This document shows, one piece after another, positions 8,313 through 18,998 of a stretch of DNA of 64,000 nucleotides (positions within the stretch are counted from its first letter, which is position 1; the number at the start of each line of letters is the position of its first letter). This stretch comes from Rhynchopus sp. YZ270_cl-10 (Eukaryota > Euglenozoa > Diplonemea > Diplonemida > Diplonemidae): the NCBI GenBank assembly GCA_964035575.1, contig OZ037861.1:1364001-1428000 (forward strand). The letters run 5' to 3'. The translations under genes and the position numbers were made by a program. The notes under the pieces are model-generated. The model ran no database searches. It was not told where the DNA came from and worked only from the letters and a program-made list of their open reading frames with translations.

Positions 8313-11300
8313 TCGATTTTTTGGTGAAAATATTTTTCACAGAAAATCGAATTTTACTATTAAGATTGGCTTTGGGCATGACCCAGTAAGGTTACTATGG
8401 GCCCCATGGGACATATACACCCGAATACCAGGCCGTATTTTCAAAAAGTTGATAATCCCAGTATATGGTATGGCCCTGTGGTACGAAATTTTTGGCCGAA
8501 AAAATCGACCAAAAAATCGTCATTTTTGGGGGTCACGGTGACAAAAAGTTGCATTTTTTCACGAAAAATGGTCGGAATGTGACTTGAATGGGCTCTAATG
8601 GGTATATTATGCACATAACATACCTAAATTATGTCGATATTTCACCGGCGGAGCCGAAAAAATCGATTTTCAGGGTGTGCAAAACTGTAAAAATGACGAA
8701 AATCGGAAAAATGACGATTTTTTGGTCAAAATATTTTTCACAGAAAATCGAATTTTACTATTAAGATTGGCTTTGGGCATGACCCAGTAAGGTTACTATG
8801 GGCCCCATGGGACATATACACCCGAATACCAGGCCGTATTTTCAAAAAGTTGATAATCCCAGTATATGGTATGGCCCTGTGGTACGAAATTTTTGGCCGA
8901 AAAAATCGACCAAAAAATCGTCATTTTTGGGGGTCACGGTGACAAAAAGTTGCATTTTTTCACGAAAAATGGTCGGAATGTGACTTGAATGGGCTCTAAT
9001 GGGTATATTATGCACATAACATACCTAAATTATGTCGATATTTCACCGGCGGAGCCGAAAAAATCGATTTTCAGGGTGTGCAAAACTGTAAAAATGACGA
9101 AAATCGGAAAAATGACGATTTTTTGGTCAAAATATTTTTCACAGAAAATCGAATTTTACTATTAAGATTGGCTTTGGGCATGACCCAGTAAGGTTACTAT
9201 GGGCCCCATGGGACATATACACCCGAATACCAGGCCGTATTTTCAAAAAGTTGATAATCCCAGTATATGGTATGGCCCTGTGGTACGAAATTTTTGGCCG
9301 AAAAAATCGACCAAAAAATCGTCATTTTTGGGGGTCACGGTGACAAAAAGTTGCATTTTTTCACGAAAAATGGTCGGAATGTGACTTGAATGGGCTCTAA
9401 TGGGTATATTATGCACATAACATACCTAAATTATGTCGATATTTCACCGGCGGAGCCGAAAAAATCGATTTTCAGGGTGTGCAAAACTGTAAAAATGACG
9501 AAAATCGGAAAAATGACGATTTTTTGGTGAAAATATTTTTCACAGAAAATCGAATTTTACTATTAAGATTGGCTTTGGGCATGACCCAGTAAGGTTACTA
9601 TGGGCCCCATGGGACATATACACCCGAATACCAGGCCGTATTTTCAAAAAGTTGATAATCCCAGTATATGGTATGGCCCTGTGGTACGAAATTTTTGGCC
9701 GAAAAAATCGACCAAAAAATCGTCATTTTTGGGGGTCACGGTGACAAAAAGTTGCATTTTTTCACGAAAAATGGTCGGAATGTGACTTGAATGGGCTCTA
9801 ATGGGTATATTATGCACATAACATACCTAAATTATGTCGATATTTCACCGGCGGAGCCGAAAAAATCGATTTTCAGGGTGTGCAAAACTGTAAAAATGAC
9901 GAAAATCGGAAAAATGACGATTTTTTGGTCAAAATATTTTTCACAGAAAATCGAATTTTACTATTAAGATTGGCTTTGGGCATGACCCAGTAAGGTTACT
10001 ATGGGCCCCATGGGACATATACACCCGAATACCAGGCCGTATTTTCAAAAAGTTGATAATCCCAGTATATGGTATGGCCCTGTGGTACGAAATTTTTGGC
10101 CGAAAAAATCGACCAAAAAATCGTCATTTTTGGGGGTCACGGTGACAAAAAGTTGCATTTTTTCACGAAAAATGGTCGGAATGTGACTTGAATGGGCTCT
10201 AATGGGTATATTATGCACATAACATACCTAAATTATGTCGATATTTCACCGGCGGAGCCGAAAAAATCGATTTTCAGGGTGTGCAAAACTGTAAAAATGA
10301 CGAAAATCGGAAAAATGACGATTTTTTGGTCAAAATATTTTTCACAGAAAATCGAATTTTACTATTAAGATTGGCTTTGGGCATGACCCAGTAAGGTTAC
10401 TATGGGCCCCATGGGACATATACACCCGAATACCAGGCCGTATTTTCAAAAAGTTGATAATCCCAGTATATGGTATGGCCCTGTGGTACGAAATTTTTGG
10501 CCGAAAAAATCGACCAAAAAATCGTCATTTTTGGGGGTCACGGTGACAAAAAGTTGCATTTTTTCACGAAAAATGGTCGGAATGTGACTTGAATGGGCTC
10601 TAATGGGTATATTATGCACATAACATACCTAAATTATGTCGATATTTCACCGGCGGAGCCGAAAAAATCGATTTTCAGGGTGTGCAAAACTGTAAAAATG
10701 ACGAAAATCGGAAAAATGACGATTTTTTGGTCAAAATATTTTTCACAGAAAATCGAATTTTACTATTAAGATTGGCTTTGGGCATGACCCAGTAAGGTTA
10801 CTATGGGCCCCATGGGACATATACACCCGAATACCAGGCCGTATTTTCAAAAAGTTGATAATCCCAGTATATGGTATGGCCCTGTGGTACGAAATTTTTG
10901 GCCGAAAAAATCGACCAAAAAATCGTCATTTTTGGGGGTCACGGTGACAAAAAGTTGCATTTTTTCACGAAAAATGGTCGGAATGTGACTTGAATGGGCT
11001 CTAATGGGTATATTATGCACATAACATACCTAAATTATGTCGATATTTCACCGGCGGAGCCGAAAAAATCGATTTTCAGGGTGTGCAAAACTGTAAAAAT
11101 GACGAAAATCGGAAAAATGACGATTTTTTGGTGAAAATATTTTTCACAGAAAATCGAATTTTACTATTAAGATTGGCTTTGGGCATGACCCAGTAAGGTT
11201 ACTATGGGCCCCATGGGACATATACACCCGAATACCAGGCCGTATTTTCAAAAAGTTGATAATCCCAGTATATGGTATGGCCCTGTGGTACGAAATTTTT

Positions 11301-12304
11301 GGCCGAAAAAATCGACCAAAAAATCGTCATTTTTGGGGGTCACGGTGACAAAAAGTTGCATTTTTTCACGAAAAATGGTCGGAATGTGACTTGAATGGGC
11401 TCTAATGGGTATATTATGCACATAACATACCTAAATTATGTCGATATTTCACCGGCGGAGCCGAAAAAATCGATTTTCAGGGTGTGCAAAACTGTAAAAA
11501 TGACGAAAATCGGAAAAATGACGATTTTTTGGTCAAAATATTTTTCACAGAAAATCGAATTTTACTATTAAGATTGGCTTTGGGCATGACCCAGTAAGGT
11601 TACTATGGGCCCCATGGGACATATACACCCGAATACCAGGCCGTATTTTCAAAAAGTTGATAATCCCAGTATATGGTATGGCCCTGTGGTACGAAATTTT
11701 TGGCCGAAAAAATCGACCAAAAAATCGTCATTTTTGGGGGTCACGGTGACAAAAAGTTGCATTTTTTCACGAAAAATGGTCGGAATGTGACTTGAATGGG
11801 CTCTAATGGGTATATTATGCACATAACATACCTAAATTATGTCGATATTTCACCGGCGGAGCCGAAAAAATCGATTTTCAGGGTGTGCAAAACTGTAAAA
11901 ATGACGAAAATCGGAAAAATGACGATTTTTTGGTGAAAATATTTTTCACAGAAAATCGAATTTTACTATTAAGATTGGCTTTGGGCATGACCCAGTAAGG
12001 TTACTATGGGCCCCATGGGACATATACACCCGAATACCAGGCCGTATTTTCAAAAAGTTGATAATCCCAGTATATGGTATGGCCCTGTGGTACGAAATTT
12101 TTGGCCGAAAAAATCGACCAAAAAATCGTCATTTTTGGGGGTCACGGTGACAAAAAGTTGCATTTTTTCACGAAAAATGGTCGGAATGTGACTTGAATGG
12201 GCTCTAATGGGTATATTATGCACATAACATACCTAAATTATGTCGATATTTCACCGGCGGAGCCGAAAAAATCGATTTTCAGGGTGTGCAAAACTGTAAA
12301 AATC
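8313..12304. repeat. 401-bp satellite, 10 monomers
   Basis: Ten head-to-tail monomers of exactly 401 bp, essentially identical except for one G/C position in the word TTTTTGGT(G/C)AAAAT. Each carries the same 61-codon frame, with no start context or known domain, so I do not call it a gene. Confidence 0.97.
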
Positions 12305-13364
12305 ACCAAAATCCCAAAAATCACGATTTTTTTTCAAAAATATTTTTTTCAAAAAAATCGATTTTAAAATATTGGTTTGGCTTGTGCGGGGACCTGAATC
12401 TGGGGCAACATACCCTGTGGGACATACTGGGCCCGATGCAAGGCCGATTTTTCAAAAATATGGTTGCCCCGGTAGACGGTATGGCCCTGCAGGTCAGTGC
12501 ATCGGGCCAAAAATCATGAAAAAATCATGATTTTGGGGTCTGGCACCCCATGGGCACATATATCTGGGGGTGTGAAATATGCATGGAATCGACCGATTGG
12601 GGGTGTTATAGGTCCTGGGGGCCCACATGGGCCATATTTCACGCTATTGGGTCACGGGAAAGTGATTTTGACATTTTTTCATCGATTTTAGCTGTGAGAA
12701 CCCTTCAAAAACACTGATTTTGGGGTGTTTCTGAGACGGTACGCTATACCCAGGGTCATATTAGGTATTAGTCCGGTCGACTTTTTGAAAAAACGACCCC
12801 GCAATGGACTCAGGGGTGCCAGATAGTGTATATGCACCAGAATGGATTCACGGGAAAAGTCAAAATTGGGTGTCAGATACATGCTGCCATAAGTGACGAA
12901 TTTCAAAAGTTGAGATTTTTCGAAAATCAGGGTTCAGTACACGCTGTACCCAATCCTGGGGGCCAAAATTTTCAACTTTTTGAAAAAACGGGCGGTATAT
13001 GGCCCTAAAGTGTCAAAATGAGTTAATTGCGACCTCGGACGGCCTCCGGAGATGAGTAGAAGTTTATTTACTGAAAAAAAAAGTCAAAACACAGGCAAAA
13101 TCCCACCTTCCACAGGTACAGTCAAAACTTTTATCCAGATCTCATGTTTTTTCAAAAAATTTTAAATTGTTTTTATGACTAACACCTCCGAAATTTTTCC
13201 TGATAAGATGGAATATGGTCCTGTCGTAGTATGCAGTGTGTTTGCAGGCAAAAATTTGCATTTTCTCGCCCCAGACATTTTTTTATACATAAAAGTGCAT
13301 AAAGGGACCCCTGACCCCAAAATCCGGGTTCCAGCTTTTTGAAGGGGTCACCCTACAGGCCACC

Positions 13365-13397
13365 TCAAAAAGTTGGCCCGTAGGGCCAACTTTTTGA
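13365..13397. repeat. perfect inverted repeat, 15-bp arms
   Basis: Arm TCAAAAAGTTGGCCC, 3-nt loop GTA, then the exact reverse complement. Confidence 0.95.
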
Positions 13398-13409
13398 AAA
13401 AACGGGGTT

Positions 13410-13452
13410 GCGATGTGTCCTGGGGGCCCGAAGGGCCCCCAGGACACATCGC
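13410..13452. repeat. perfect inverted repeat, 20-bp arms
   Basis: Arm GCGATGTGTCCTGGGGGCCC, loop GAA, then the exact reverse complement. Confidence 0.96.
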
Positions 13453-15339
13453 TGGGAAAAAAATATTAGGTTTTTTGGGGTCTATATAGGGTTGCTGTGG
13501 GGGTCACATGGCCGAAAAATGGCCATTTTTGGCCTATTTTTGGCCATTTTTTTAAGGTAAAAAATCCACTTTTTTTTTGTACATCCCCTTGCCCCCGGTA
13601 AAATTTACCAAACATATGGCCCTGTTGGACATACTGGGCCCATGAGTCGGTCGCTGGATCACCAAACTAGTTGCCCTATTTGCTAAAATCATGTTTTCAG
13701 GGTCAAAAATAGGGTGTTTTTTAGGGTCAAAAATAGGGTGTTTTTCAGGGGTATGTTAACCACGTATGTGTCTTAGGGACCAAATTTTCCAGGAATGTGA
13801 ACCAATCGGGTCGCAATGGGTCCAGGGGGCCCGGAGGGCCCCCATTCAGGGAAAATTTGCAACAATCCTGGGCAATGCTGGGGGCCGATAGGGTGTGCCT
13901 ATACACGTGTTTTTACGTGTTTTTGGGCACTTTTCAGGATTTTCGAAAATTTTTGCAACACCAAAATCAAAAATTTCGGTCTAGGAGGCCCATATCTGGA
14001 AAAAATCGATATTCCAATGGCCTCATTGGGACATATTGGGCCCAGGACCCTATTTTCAGGTCCCAGGAAAAGCCAAAACAATAAAAAAAATAGCTCAGGC
14101 GACCCCCAAAAATAGGCGAAAAACAGCCATTTTTAGGGTGTTTTTTTGGGGTATTTTTACACACACAAATTGTTTACCATAGCACACCCCCAGGCTGCCT
14201 CAAAATTTTATCTTTATTTGATTTTTCCAACCCACATAGGGGTATTGGAGGCACAACTTTCACCAAGCCTGGGGAATTCGGCACTGCACACACACAACTG
14301 AAAAAGGCAAAAATCACCTGTTTTTCAAGGTGTCGCAGGGTAAATGTTGTTCCTTAAAAACCAAATTTTTTCTAAAAAATCGGCCCTGCGGGTGAAAAAA
14401 CGACACTATGGGGGGTATTCCAGGGTGTGGGGGCCCCAAAAATCCGGTTTAAGACCACGAGAGGGTCCGAATACACACCTGAGAAGGTCCCGGGGAGTAA
14501 AAAAATGGCCATTTTTGGGGGGTCAAAATCTCACTTTTTGGGGGGATGTTTGTATACCCAGTACCGACCCACTAGCTGGGATGCCCAACTTTTCGCGAAT
14601 ATGGGGGCCCGTAGGGCCCCCGGGGCCCAGGGGGCCCAAAATATCGTGTTGCAGATGCCAGGAGAACATGTTTCAATATTTTGGATACATTTTTCCATAA
14701 GGTCATTTTCAAAAGCACTGATTTTAGGGGTATTGAGCGAGGTACCCATACCCATGGGTTATCCTATATATTAGTTTTCACTCGGATGTGAAAAAACGAT
14801 GTCGCAATGGATTCAGGGGGCCCAAATAGGGTATATGGCCCAGGAAATTTTCAAAAAGTTGACCCAACCAGGTATACAGGCATACAAGCCGGTAGGTCAA
14901 CAGATAGGGTGTTTTCCGCACCCAAAATATGGGGTCATGACCATGTGGGTCAGACCTGAATTGATAAATGTTTCGCACAGGTTTTCGCGAATACCCCCTC
15001 TATTCCGAATGCGCTACAAGAGTTTTAAATTTTTGGCTATTTAGATTCACTTTTAAAAACAAAATGGGTCTCCAGAACACACATGAGGTTCACATGTACC
15101 TCTACAGAAACCTTGGTTTTGGTCGGATTTTGAGGCCAATTTTTGGGTTCCCACCAATTTCCTAGGGTATACTGGGATATTGCCCGTGTGTCCAAAAGTG
15201 ATTTTTGGGGCCTTAGGACCCCGGAGAATCCATTTAACGGTCGTTTTTGCACCGGAAAGACCTATCTAGTACCCAAAAATCGAATTTTCATATTTTTGAA
15301 AAAGTGACCAAAAATCGACTTTTTTTGGTAACATTGTAT

Positions 15340-15620
15340 GGCATAAATTATTCTACATAATGTGTGATGCTTGAATAAAAACTTACGACCCCATAATGTA
15401 CTCGGAACTCACCCATGTAATTGTTGAGAAAAAAAAACTTTCCGAAAAAATGAAATTTCAACCCGAATATGCACATTTGGGTCATTTTACGGCTATGTAG
15501 GTCATTTTGTATGTGTTTTTCGATTATATAGGTGATTAGGATATGTGTGATGCTCAGATTAAATCGTAAGACCCCGCAATTGACTCAAATGTGCCCAAAA
15601 ACCCTATATACCCAAGATTA
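15340..15620. repeat. satellite S remnants, plus orientation
   Basis: Two degraded monomers (GTGATGCTTGAATAAAA..., GTGATGCTCAGATTAAATCG...CAATTGACTCAAATG). Another remnant lies at about 16585-16690. Confidence 0.65.
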
Positions 15621-15915
15621 TTAACTTTTCCAGCATATTGGACATCCTTAGGTATGGTTATAAGCCATGATACGGCTATTGCTGGAAAAATAGCCGTAAA
15701 TTGTGGTTGGTATTGATTTCAGAAATTATGTGATGCTTAGATCATGCCATAGACGCTTTTAATGGATTCATATGAGCTCATACTACCCATATACCCCTTC
15801 AGAAGCCCCTTTTGACTCTTATGAATATCCTTATATAGGCTTCCACTTGTGCAGAACCTTCTCAGTGTACAAGATGTTAGGTACAAAAAAACCATCATAT
15901 TTTTTACACTACTGG

Positions 15916-15925
15916 CATGCTTCCC
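15916..15925 (+). promoter_or_regulatory. PSE-B of SL RNA gene 1
   Basis: CATGCTTCCC; 41 bp separate it from SL +1. Confidence 0.88.
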
Positions 15926-15966
15926 AGGACACGTCTGTACTCAGAACGTTGTAGAGAAAAAAGGCA

Positions 15967-16078
15967 ACCAACGATTTCTAAAGCTACAGTTTCTGTACTT
16001 CATTGGTATGGAAGCATGAAGATTATATTCTTCTCACACAACTTTGTCAAACATGGCCAGTCTCGAAAGAGACTGGCC
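15967..16078 (+). ncRNA. SL: spliced leader RNA, gene 1
   Basis: Substrate of trans-splicing: the 39-nt exon 15967-16005 is donated to mRNA 5' ends. The exon ends CATTG before the donor GTATGG. An Sm-like site ACAACTTTGTC and a 3' hairpin (GGCCAGTCTC, GAAA loop, GAGACTGGCC, ten perfect pairs) follow, then a T-run. About 130 bp upstream (15785-15915) is shared with the region before gene 2. The exon matches the diplonemid/kinetoplastid leader as I recall it. Confidence 0.95.
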
Positions 16079-16079
16079 T

Positions 16080-16350
16080 TTTTTACGTTAGCATGATCGT
16101 CTTGTGCACAAGAAGCAAACCCAAAAACACACACGATTCACACATGACATAACACACAAGTGCTTACTGCACCCCATTTTTATATCGCCTGCAAAACCAT
16201 ATTTGTGACACTTGTTCCCCTTCAGAAGCCACTGTTGACTCTGTCGAATATCCTTCTGTAGGATCACACTTAAGGATATTTTTATGTAGAACCTTCACAG
16301 TGACCAAGATGTCAGGTACGAAAAAGCAACCGTATTATAGACATTGGCAG
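16080..16350. other. SL intergenic spacer
   Basis: No gene seen. The part from 16205 repeats the upstream block of SL gene 1 (CTTCAGAAGCC...GAATATCCTT), which suggests duplication with its gene. Confidence 0.5.
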
Positions 16351-16360
16351 AAGGCTTCCC
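16351..16360 (+). promoter_or_regulatory. PSE-B of SL RNA gene 2
   Basis: AAGGCTTCCC, 41 bp from SL +1. Confidence 0.85.
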
Positions 16361-16401
16361 AGAACAAGTGGGTACCTAGAACATTGTAGAGAAAAAGGGC
16401 A

Positions 16402-16512
16402 ACCAACGATTTCTAAAGCTACAGTTTCTGTACTTCATTGGTATGGAAGCATGAAGATTATTCTTCTCACACAACTTTGTCAAAACATGGCCAGTTTCGA
16501 AAGAGACTGGCC
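16402..16512 (+). ncRNA. SL: spliced leader RNA, gene 2
   Basis: Exon 16402-16440 identical to gene 1; the body differs by small indels. The 3' hairpin arm reads GTTTC, so one pair becomes G-U. Confidence 0.95.
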
Positions 16513-16769
16513 TTTTTTACGTTAACATCACCTTGTGCAAACCCAAAAAACACACATGATTCCCATGTTCTTCGAATATTTTGGTGATTAGGATATGTGT
16601 AATGCTCAGATTAAATTGTACGACCACGCAATTGACTCAAATGAGCCCAAATATCCCGTATTCCCAAGATTTTTGGACTTTCGAGCACATTGGGCATCCT
16701 TAGGTATGTTTATAAGCCACTCTACGGCTATGTTAGAAAAAAAACCCACCATAATAATGATACATATGG

Positions 16770-16779
16770 CATGATTCCC
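16770..16779 (+). promoter_or_regulatory. PSE-B of SL RNA gene 3
   Basis: CATGATTCCC, one change from consensus, 41 bp from SL +1. Confidence 0.83.
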
Positions 16780-16820
16780 AGAACATGTTGGCACTTAGAA
16801 CATTGTAGAGAAAAAGGGCA

Positions 16821-16931
16821 ACCAACGATTTCTAAAGCTACAGTTTCTGTACTTCATTGGTATGGAAGCATGAAGATTATTCTTCTCACACAACTTTGTC
16901 AAAACATGGCCAGTTTCGAAAGAGACTGGCC
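16821..16931 (+). ncRNA. SL: spliced leader RNA, gene 3
   Basis: Exon 16821-16859; body and terminal hairpin as gene 2. A satellite S remnant lies just upstream of its promoter. Confidence 0.95.
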
Positions 16932-17014
16932 TTTTTTACGTTAACACGATCGTCTTGTGCACAAGAAGCAAAAAAAACCCACACAACAACAGCAGAAGTT
17001 TAGAACCACATTCA

Positions 17015-17052
17015 GACCCTGACCCAACTCCAACAAGGGGCCCCTGTCTTGT
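17015..17052 (+). promoter_or_regulatory. PSE-A of U6
   Basis: GACCCTGACCCAACTCCAAC then ACAAG...CTTGT; 23 bp to the U6 start. Confidence 0.85.
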
Positions 17053-17075
17053 CAACCACCTTGTGCATATATACT

Positions 17076-17180
17076 GGACCCCAGAAATGGGACATCCGTT
17101 AAAATTGGATCGATACAGAGAAGATTAGCATGGTCCCTGCGCAAGGATGACACGCATTAATCGAGAAAGTATCAACTTTT
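17076..17180 (+). ncRNA. U6: U6 snRNA
   Basis: Catalytic spliceosomal RNA. A short 5' stem-loop (CCC...GGG) precedes AAAATTGG. It contains the ACAGAGA box, AGATTAGCATGG and CCCTGCGCAAGGATGACACG, all near-universal U6 sequence, and ends in a nine-T pol III terminator (17177-17185). The 5' end is set by homology and by the 23-bp PSE-A spacing. Confidence 0.96.
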
Positions 17181-17185
17181 TTTTT
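17177..17185 (+). terminator. pol III T-run after U6
   Basis: Nine consecutive T directly after the conserved U6 3' region. Confidence 0.85.
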
Positions 17186-17226
17186 GTCCCCCGGATCACA
17201 CGTATTTTTTACACTGGTGTCTTCTT

Positions 17227-17236
17227 CATGCTTCCC
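17227..17236 (+). promoter_or_regulatory. orphan PSE-B
   Basis: Perfect CATGCTTCCC, but no recognised RNA starts 41 bp downstream (about 17278); only a short hairpin TTGAAA/TTTCAA follows. Promoter relic or driver of a very short RNA. Confidence 0.5.
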
Positions 17237-17349
17237 AGACCAACACATATGTGCAGACATGCCCATCACCCACAGGTGGCAAGTGGCAGGCTGCAGTAAC
17301 CCATTGAAATATTGGTTTCAAAAAACGACCATATGCTTTATGCTACTGG

Positions 17350-17359
17350 CATGCTTCCC
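17350..17359 (+). promoter_or_regulatory. PSE-B of SL RNA gene 4
   Basis: CATGCTTCCC, 41 bp from SL +1. Confidence 0.88.
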
Positions 17360-17400
17360 TGAGCATATACATGTCGAAAGCTGTGTAGAGAAAAAGAGCA

Positions 17401-17511
17401 ACCAACGATTTCTAAAGCTACAGTTTCTGTACTTCATTGGTATGGAAGCATGAAGATTACTCTTCTCACACAACTTTGTCAAAACATGGCCGGTTTCGAA
17501 AGAGACTGGCC
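17401..17511 (+). ncRNA. SL: spliced leader RNA, gene 4
   Basis: Exon 17401-17439; hairpin arm GGCCGGTTTC pairs with GAGACTGGCC through G-U pairs. Confidence 0.95.
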
Positions 17512-17608
17512 TTTTTTACGTTAGCATGATTGTCTTTGTGTGTCTTTGTGCAAAGCAAAAAAAAAAAAAACACACACAAGAAGTGAGGATCTTCAAAACC
17601 ACGTTTTT

Positions 17609-17645
17609 GACCTGACCCACCTCCAACTAGACAACCCTGTCTTGT
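17609..17645 (+). promoter_or_regulatory. PSE-A of 7SL
   Basis: ACCTGACCCACCTCCAACTAG with ACAACCCTGTCTTGT; 23 bp to the 7SL start. Confidence 0.85.
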
Positions 17646-17668
17646 ATTCCGACAATATGGTATCTATT

Positions 17669-17984
17669 GAGCCGGGATGTGTTGGCTGCATCCTGAAACC
17701 CCTAGCTTCTGGGGGGGCAAGCTTCTCCAGAACTGGGCACTCTTTGAGGTGGACCAAAGGCACCTTCAACTTCTGTGTTGATGTGTTGTCCGTGTTAGTC
17801 TACTGTCCTGTTTGCGGCCTTGGTGTAAACCAGGGCAACAATCAGAGTGAAATGGGGTGAACCGGGCCAGGCTGGTCTCACAGAGCAGCTCATAACTCCT
17901 GCAGTGGACAGTTCAAGGATCGCAGCACAGAGCAGAGTGAGGGTGTTTCCAACTCAATGGCTTGAACTGGAGAAGCGTTTCTTT
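17669..17984 (+). ncRNA. 7SL: 7SL (SRP) RNA
   Basis: RNA scaffold of the signal recognition particle, which targets nascent secretory proteins to the ER. The 5' end GAGCCGGG and following stem-loops fit the Alu domain. The S-domain core GGGGTGAACCGGGCCAGG, then GAGCAGCTCATAACTCC and GGATCGC, follows the order of other eukaryotic 7SL RNAs. Ends at a T-run (17982-17987). The exact 3' end is uncertain by a few nt. Confidence 0.93.
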
Positions 17985-18095
17985 TTTACATTTTTCCATG
18001 TGAACATTGTTTCCACATCACCATACACATGTGTTGTTGATACACCCCACCACGTTGCCCAGACCATTCCTACCCACATTATTCACCACAAGTGG

Positions 18096-18105
18096 CATGT
18101 TTACC
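18096..18105 (+). promoter_or_regulatory. PSE-B of SL RNA gene 5
   Basis: CATGTTTACC, two changes, yet still 41 bp from SL +1. Confidence 0.8.
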
Positions 18106-18146
18106 AGCACATGTTGGTGCTTAGAGCAATGTTAAGAAAAAGGGCA

Positions 18147-18258
18147 ACCAACGATTTCTAAAGCTACAGTTTCTGTACTTCATTGGTATGGAAGCATGAA
18201 GATTATATTCTTCTCACACAACTTTGTCAAACATGGCCAGCCTCGAAAGAGACTGGCC
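18147..18258 (+). ncRNA. SL: spliced leader RNA, gene 5
   Basis: Exon 18147-18185 unchanged. The hairpin arm reads GCCTC opposite GAGAC, so one pair is lost; promoter and hairpin are both slightly degraded, possibly a weaker gene. Confidence 0.92.
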
Positions 18259-18332
18259 TTTTTTATGTCACCATGAGAAAAAACATTCACACATATGATG
18301 CATGTACAAAGTGCACAGGTGTGTGTGTGTGT

Positions 18333-18370
18333 CACCCTGACCCACCTCCAACAAGACAACCCTGTCTTGT
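18333..18370 (+). promoter_or_regulatory. PSE-A of RNA X copy 2
   Basis: CACCCTGACCCACCTCCAAC, then AAGACAACCCTGTCTTGT; 23 bp to RNA X. Confidence 0.85.
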
Positions 18371-18393
18371 TTTCCCATACTCTCCCTATGTTT

Positions 18394-18715
18394 GGGTGCT
18401 AAGTTAGTGTGCTACTTCGAAACCAAACAACTCGTTCAGCAACAGCTAAAACTTGAAAAGACCTTTCTTATCAGAAAATTCTTTACAATTTTTATGATGT
18501 GTCCTGCTGTGGGCCTGATATGGCCCAAGGCGGAACCACTTTCATATGATGTAAATCCCGTACGTTCGTACAGAATATTACCCATGATGATTATTCTTAC
18601 ATTAGCGTGTAACACTAATTCTGACTGCGTTCTATTTCACACTTCAAATATTAGAACTGGATGTGGGGCTGCCAGTTTACTGGTGGTCCCGATCCAGCAC
18701 ACAACGCAAGCACCC
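18394..18715 (+). ncRNA. RNA X, copy 2 (unidentified structured RNA)
   Basis: 322 nt, homologue of 5928-6257. Shared: first ~55 nt, CATATGAT, GTAC...GTAC hairpin, TTAGAACTGGATGTGGGGCT, and the closing stem. Differing segments keep pairing: GGGCC/GGCCC here and GCGGGCC/GGCCTGC there. T-run follows. Function unknown. Confidence 0.75.
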
Positions 18716-18817
18716 TTTTTTATATTACCCCACCCAGTACCCCCCCTGTGTCTGTGTTGTTGCCTAAAAAAGCATCACCTTTTACAGGCTTCCTTGTGGG
18801 GAGTGTTCGGTCAAGTG

Positions 18818-18880
18818 ATAGTGATGAAGAAGGACAGGGGCGAGTTTTCTCGTGAAATGCTTTGAAGCCTCTGACATTGA
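18818..18880 (+). ncRNA. possible C/D-box snoRNA
   Basis: Box C-like GTGATGAAG and box D-like CTCTGAC about 50 nt apart. The terminal stem is weak and the region also forms a simple hairpin (GCCTC...GAGGC), so this is tentative. Confidence 0.25.
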
Positions 18881-18998
18881 GAGGCTCGCTCCGACCTCTG
18901 TTTTTAATAACCCTTACCGGTAACCACTGTGTATGTATGGTATGTATGGTATGTATGATATGTTGCCTTTGTGTGTTTGTTTTTGTTTTGTTAAAAAA

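Larger units (their letters stand above)
12305..15340. repeat. palindrome-rich non-coding block
   Basis: Diverged relatives of the 401-bp satellite (GTTGATAA/TTTTTCAAAAA words, GGGCCC clusters) with short perfect inverted repeats at 13365-13397 and 13410-13452. Overlapping frames up to 118 codons exist on both strands with no recognisable domain. No RNA gene seen. Confidence 0.6.

Noticed and set aside
8397-12191. Repeated 61-codon frame, once per 401-bp monomer
   Set aside because: Conservation is explained by DNA-level homogenisation; no synonymous bias can be judged and the frame matches nothing known.
13797-15252. Overlapping frames of 60-118 codons on both strands in the palindrome-rich block
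   Set aside because: Several frames overlap on both strands and owe their length to GGGCCC-type palindromes; none has a recognisable domain.
18932-18962. TATGTATGG microsatellite as a regulatory element
   Set aside because: Three short copies with no link to a gene start; ordinary simple repeat.
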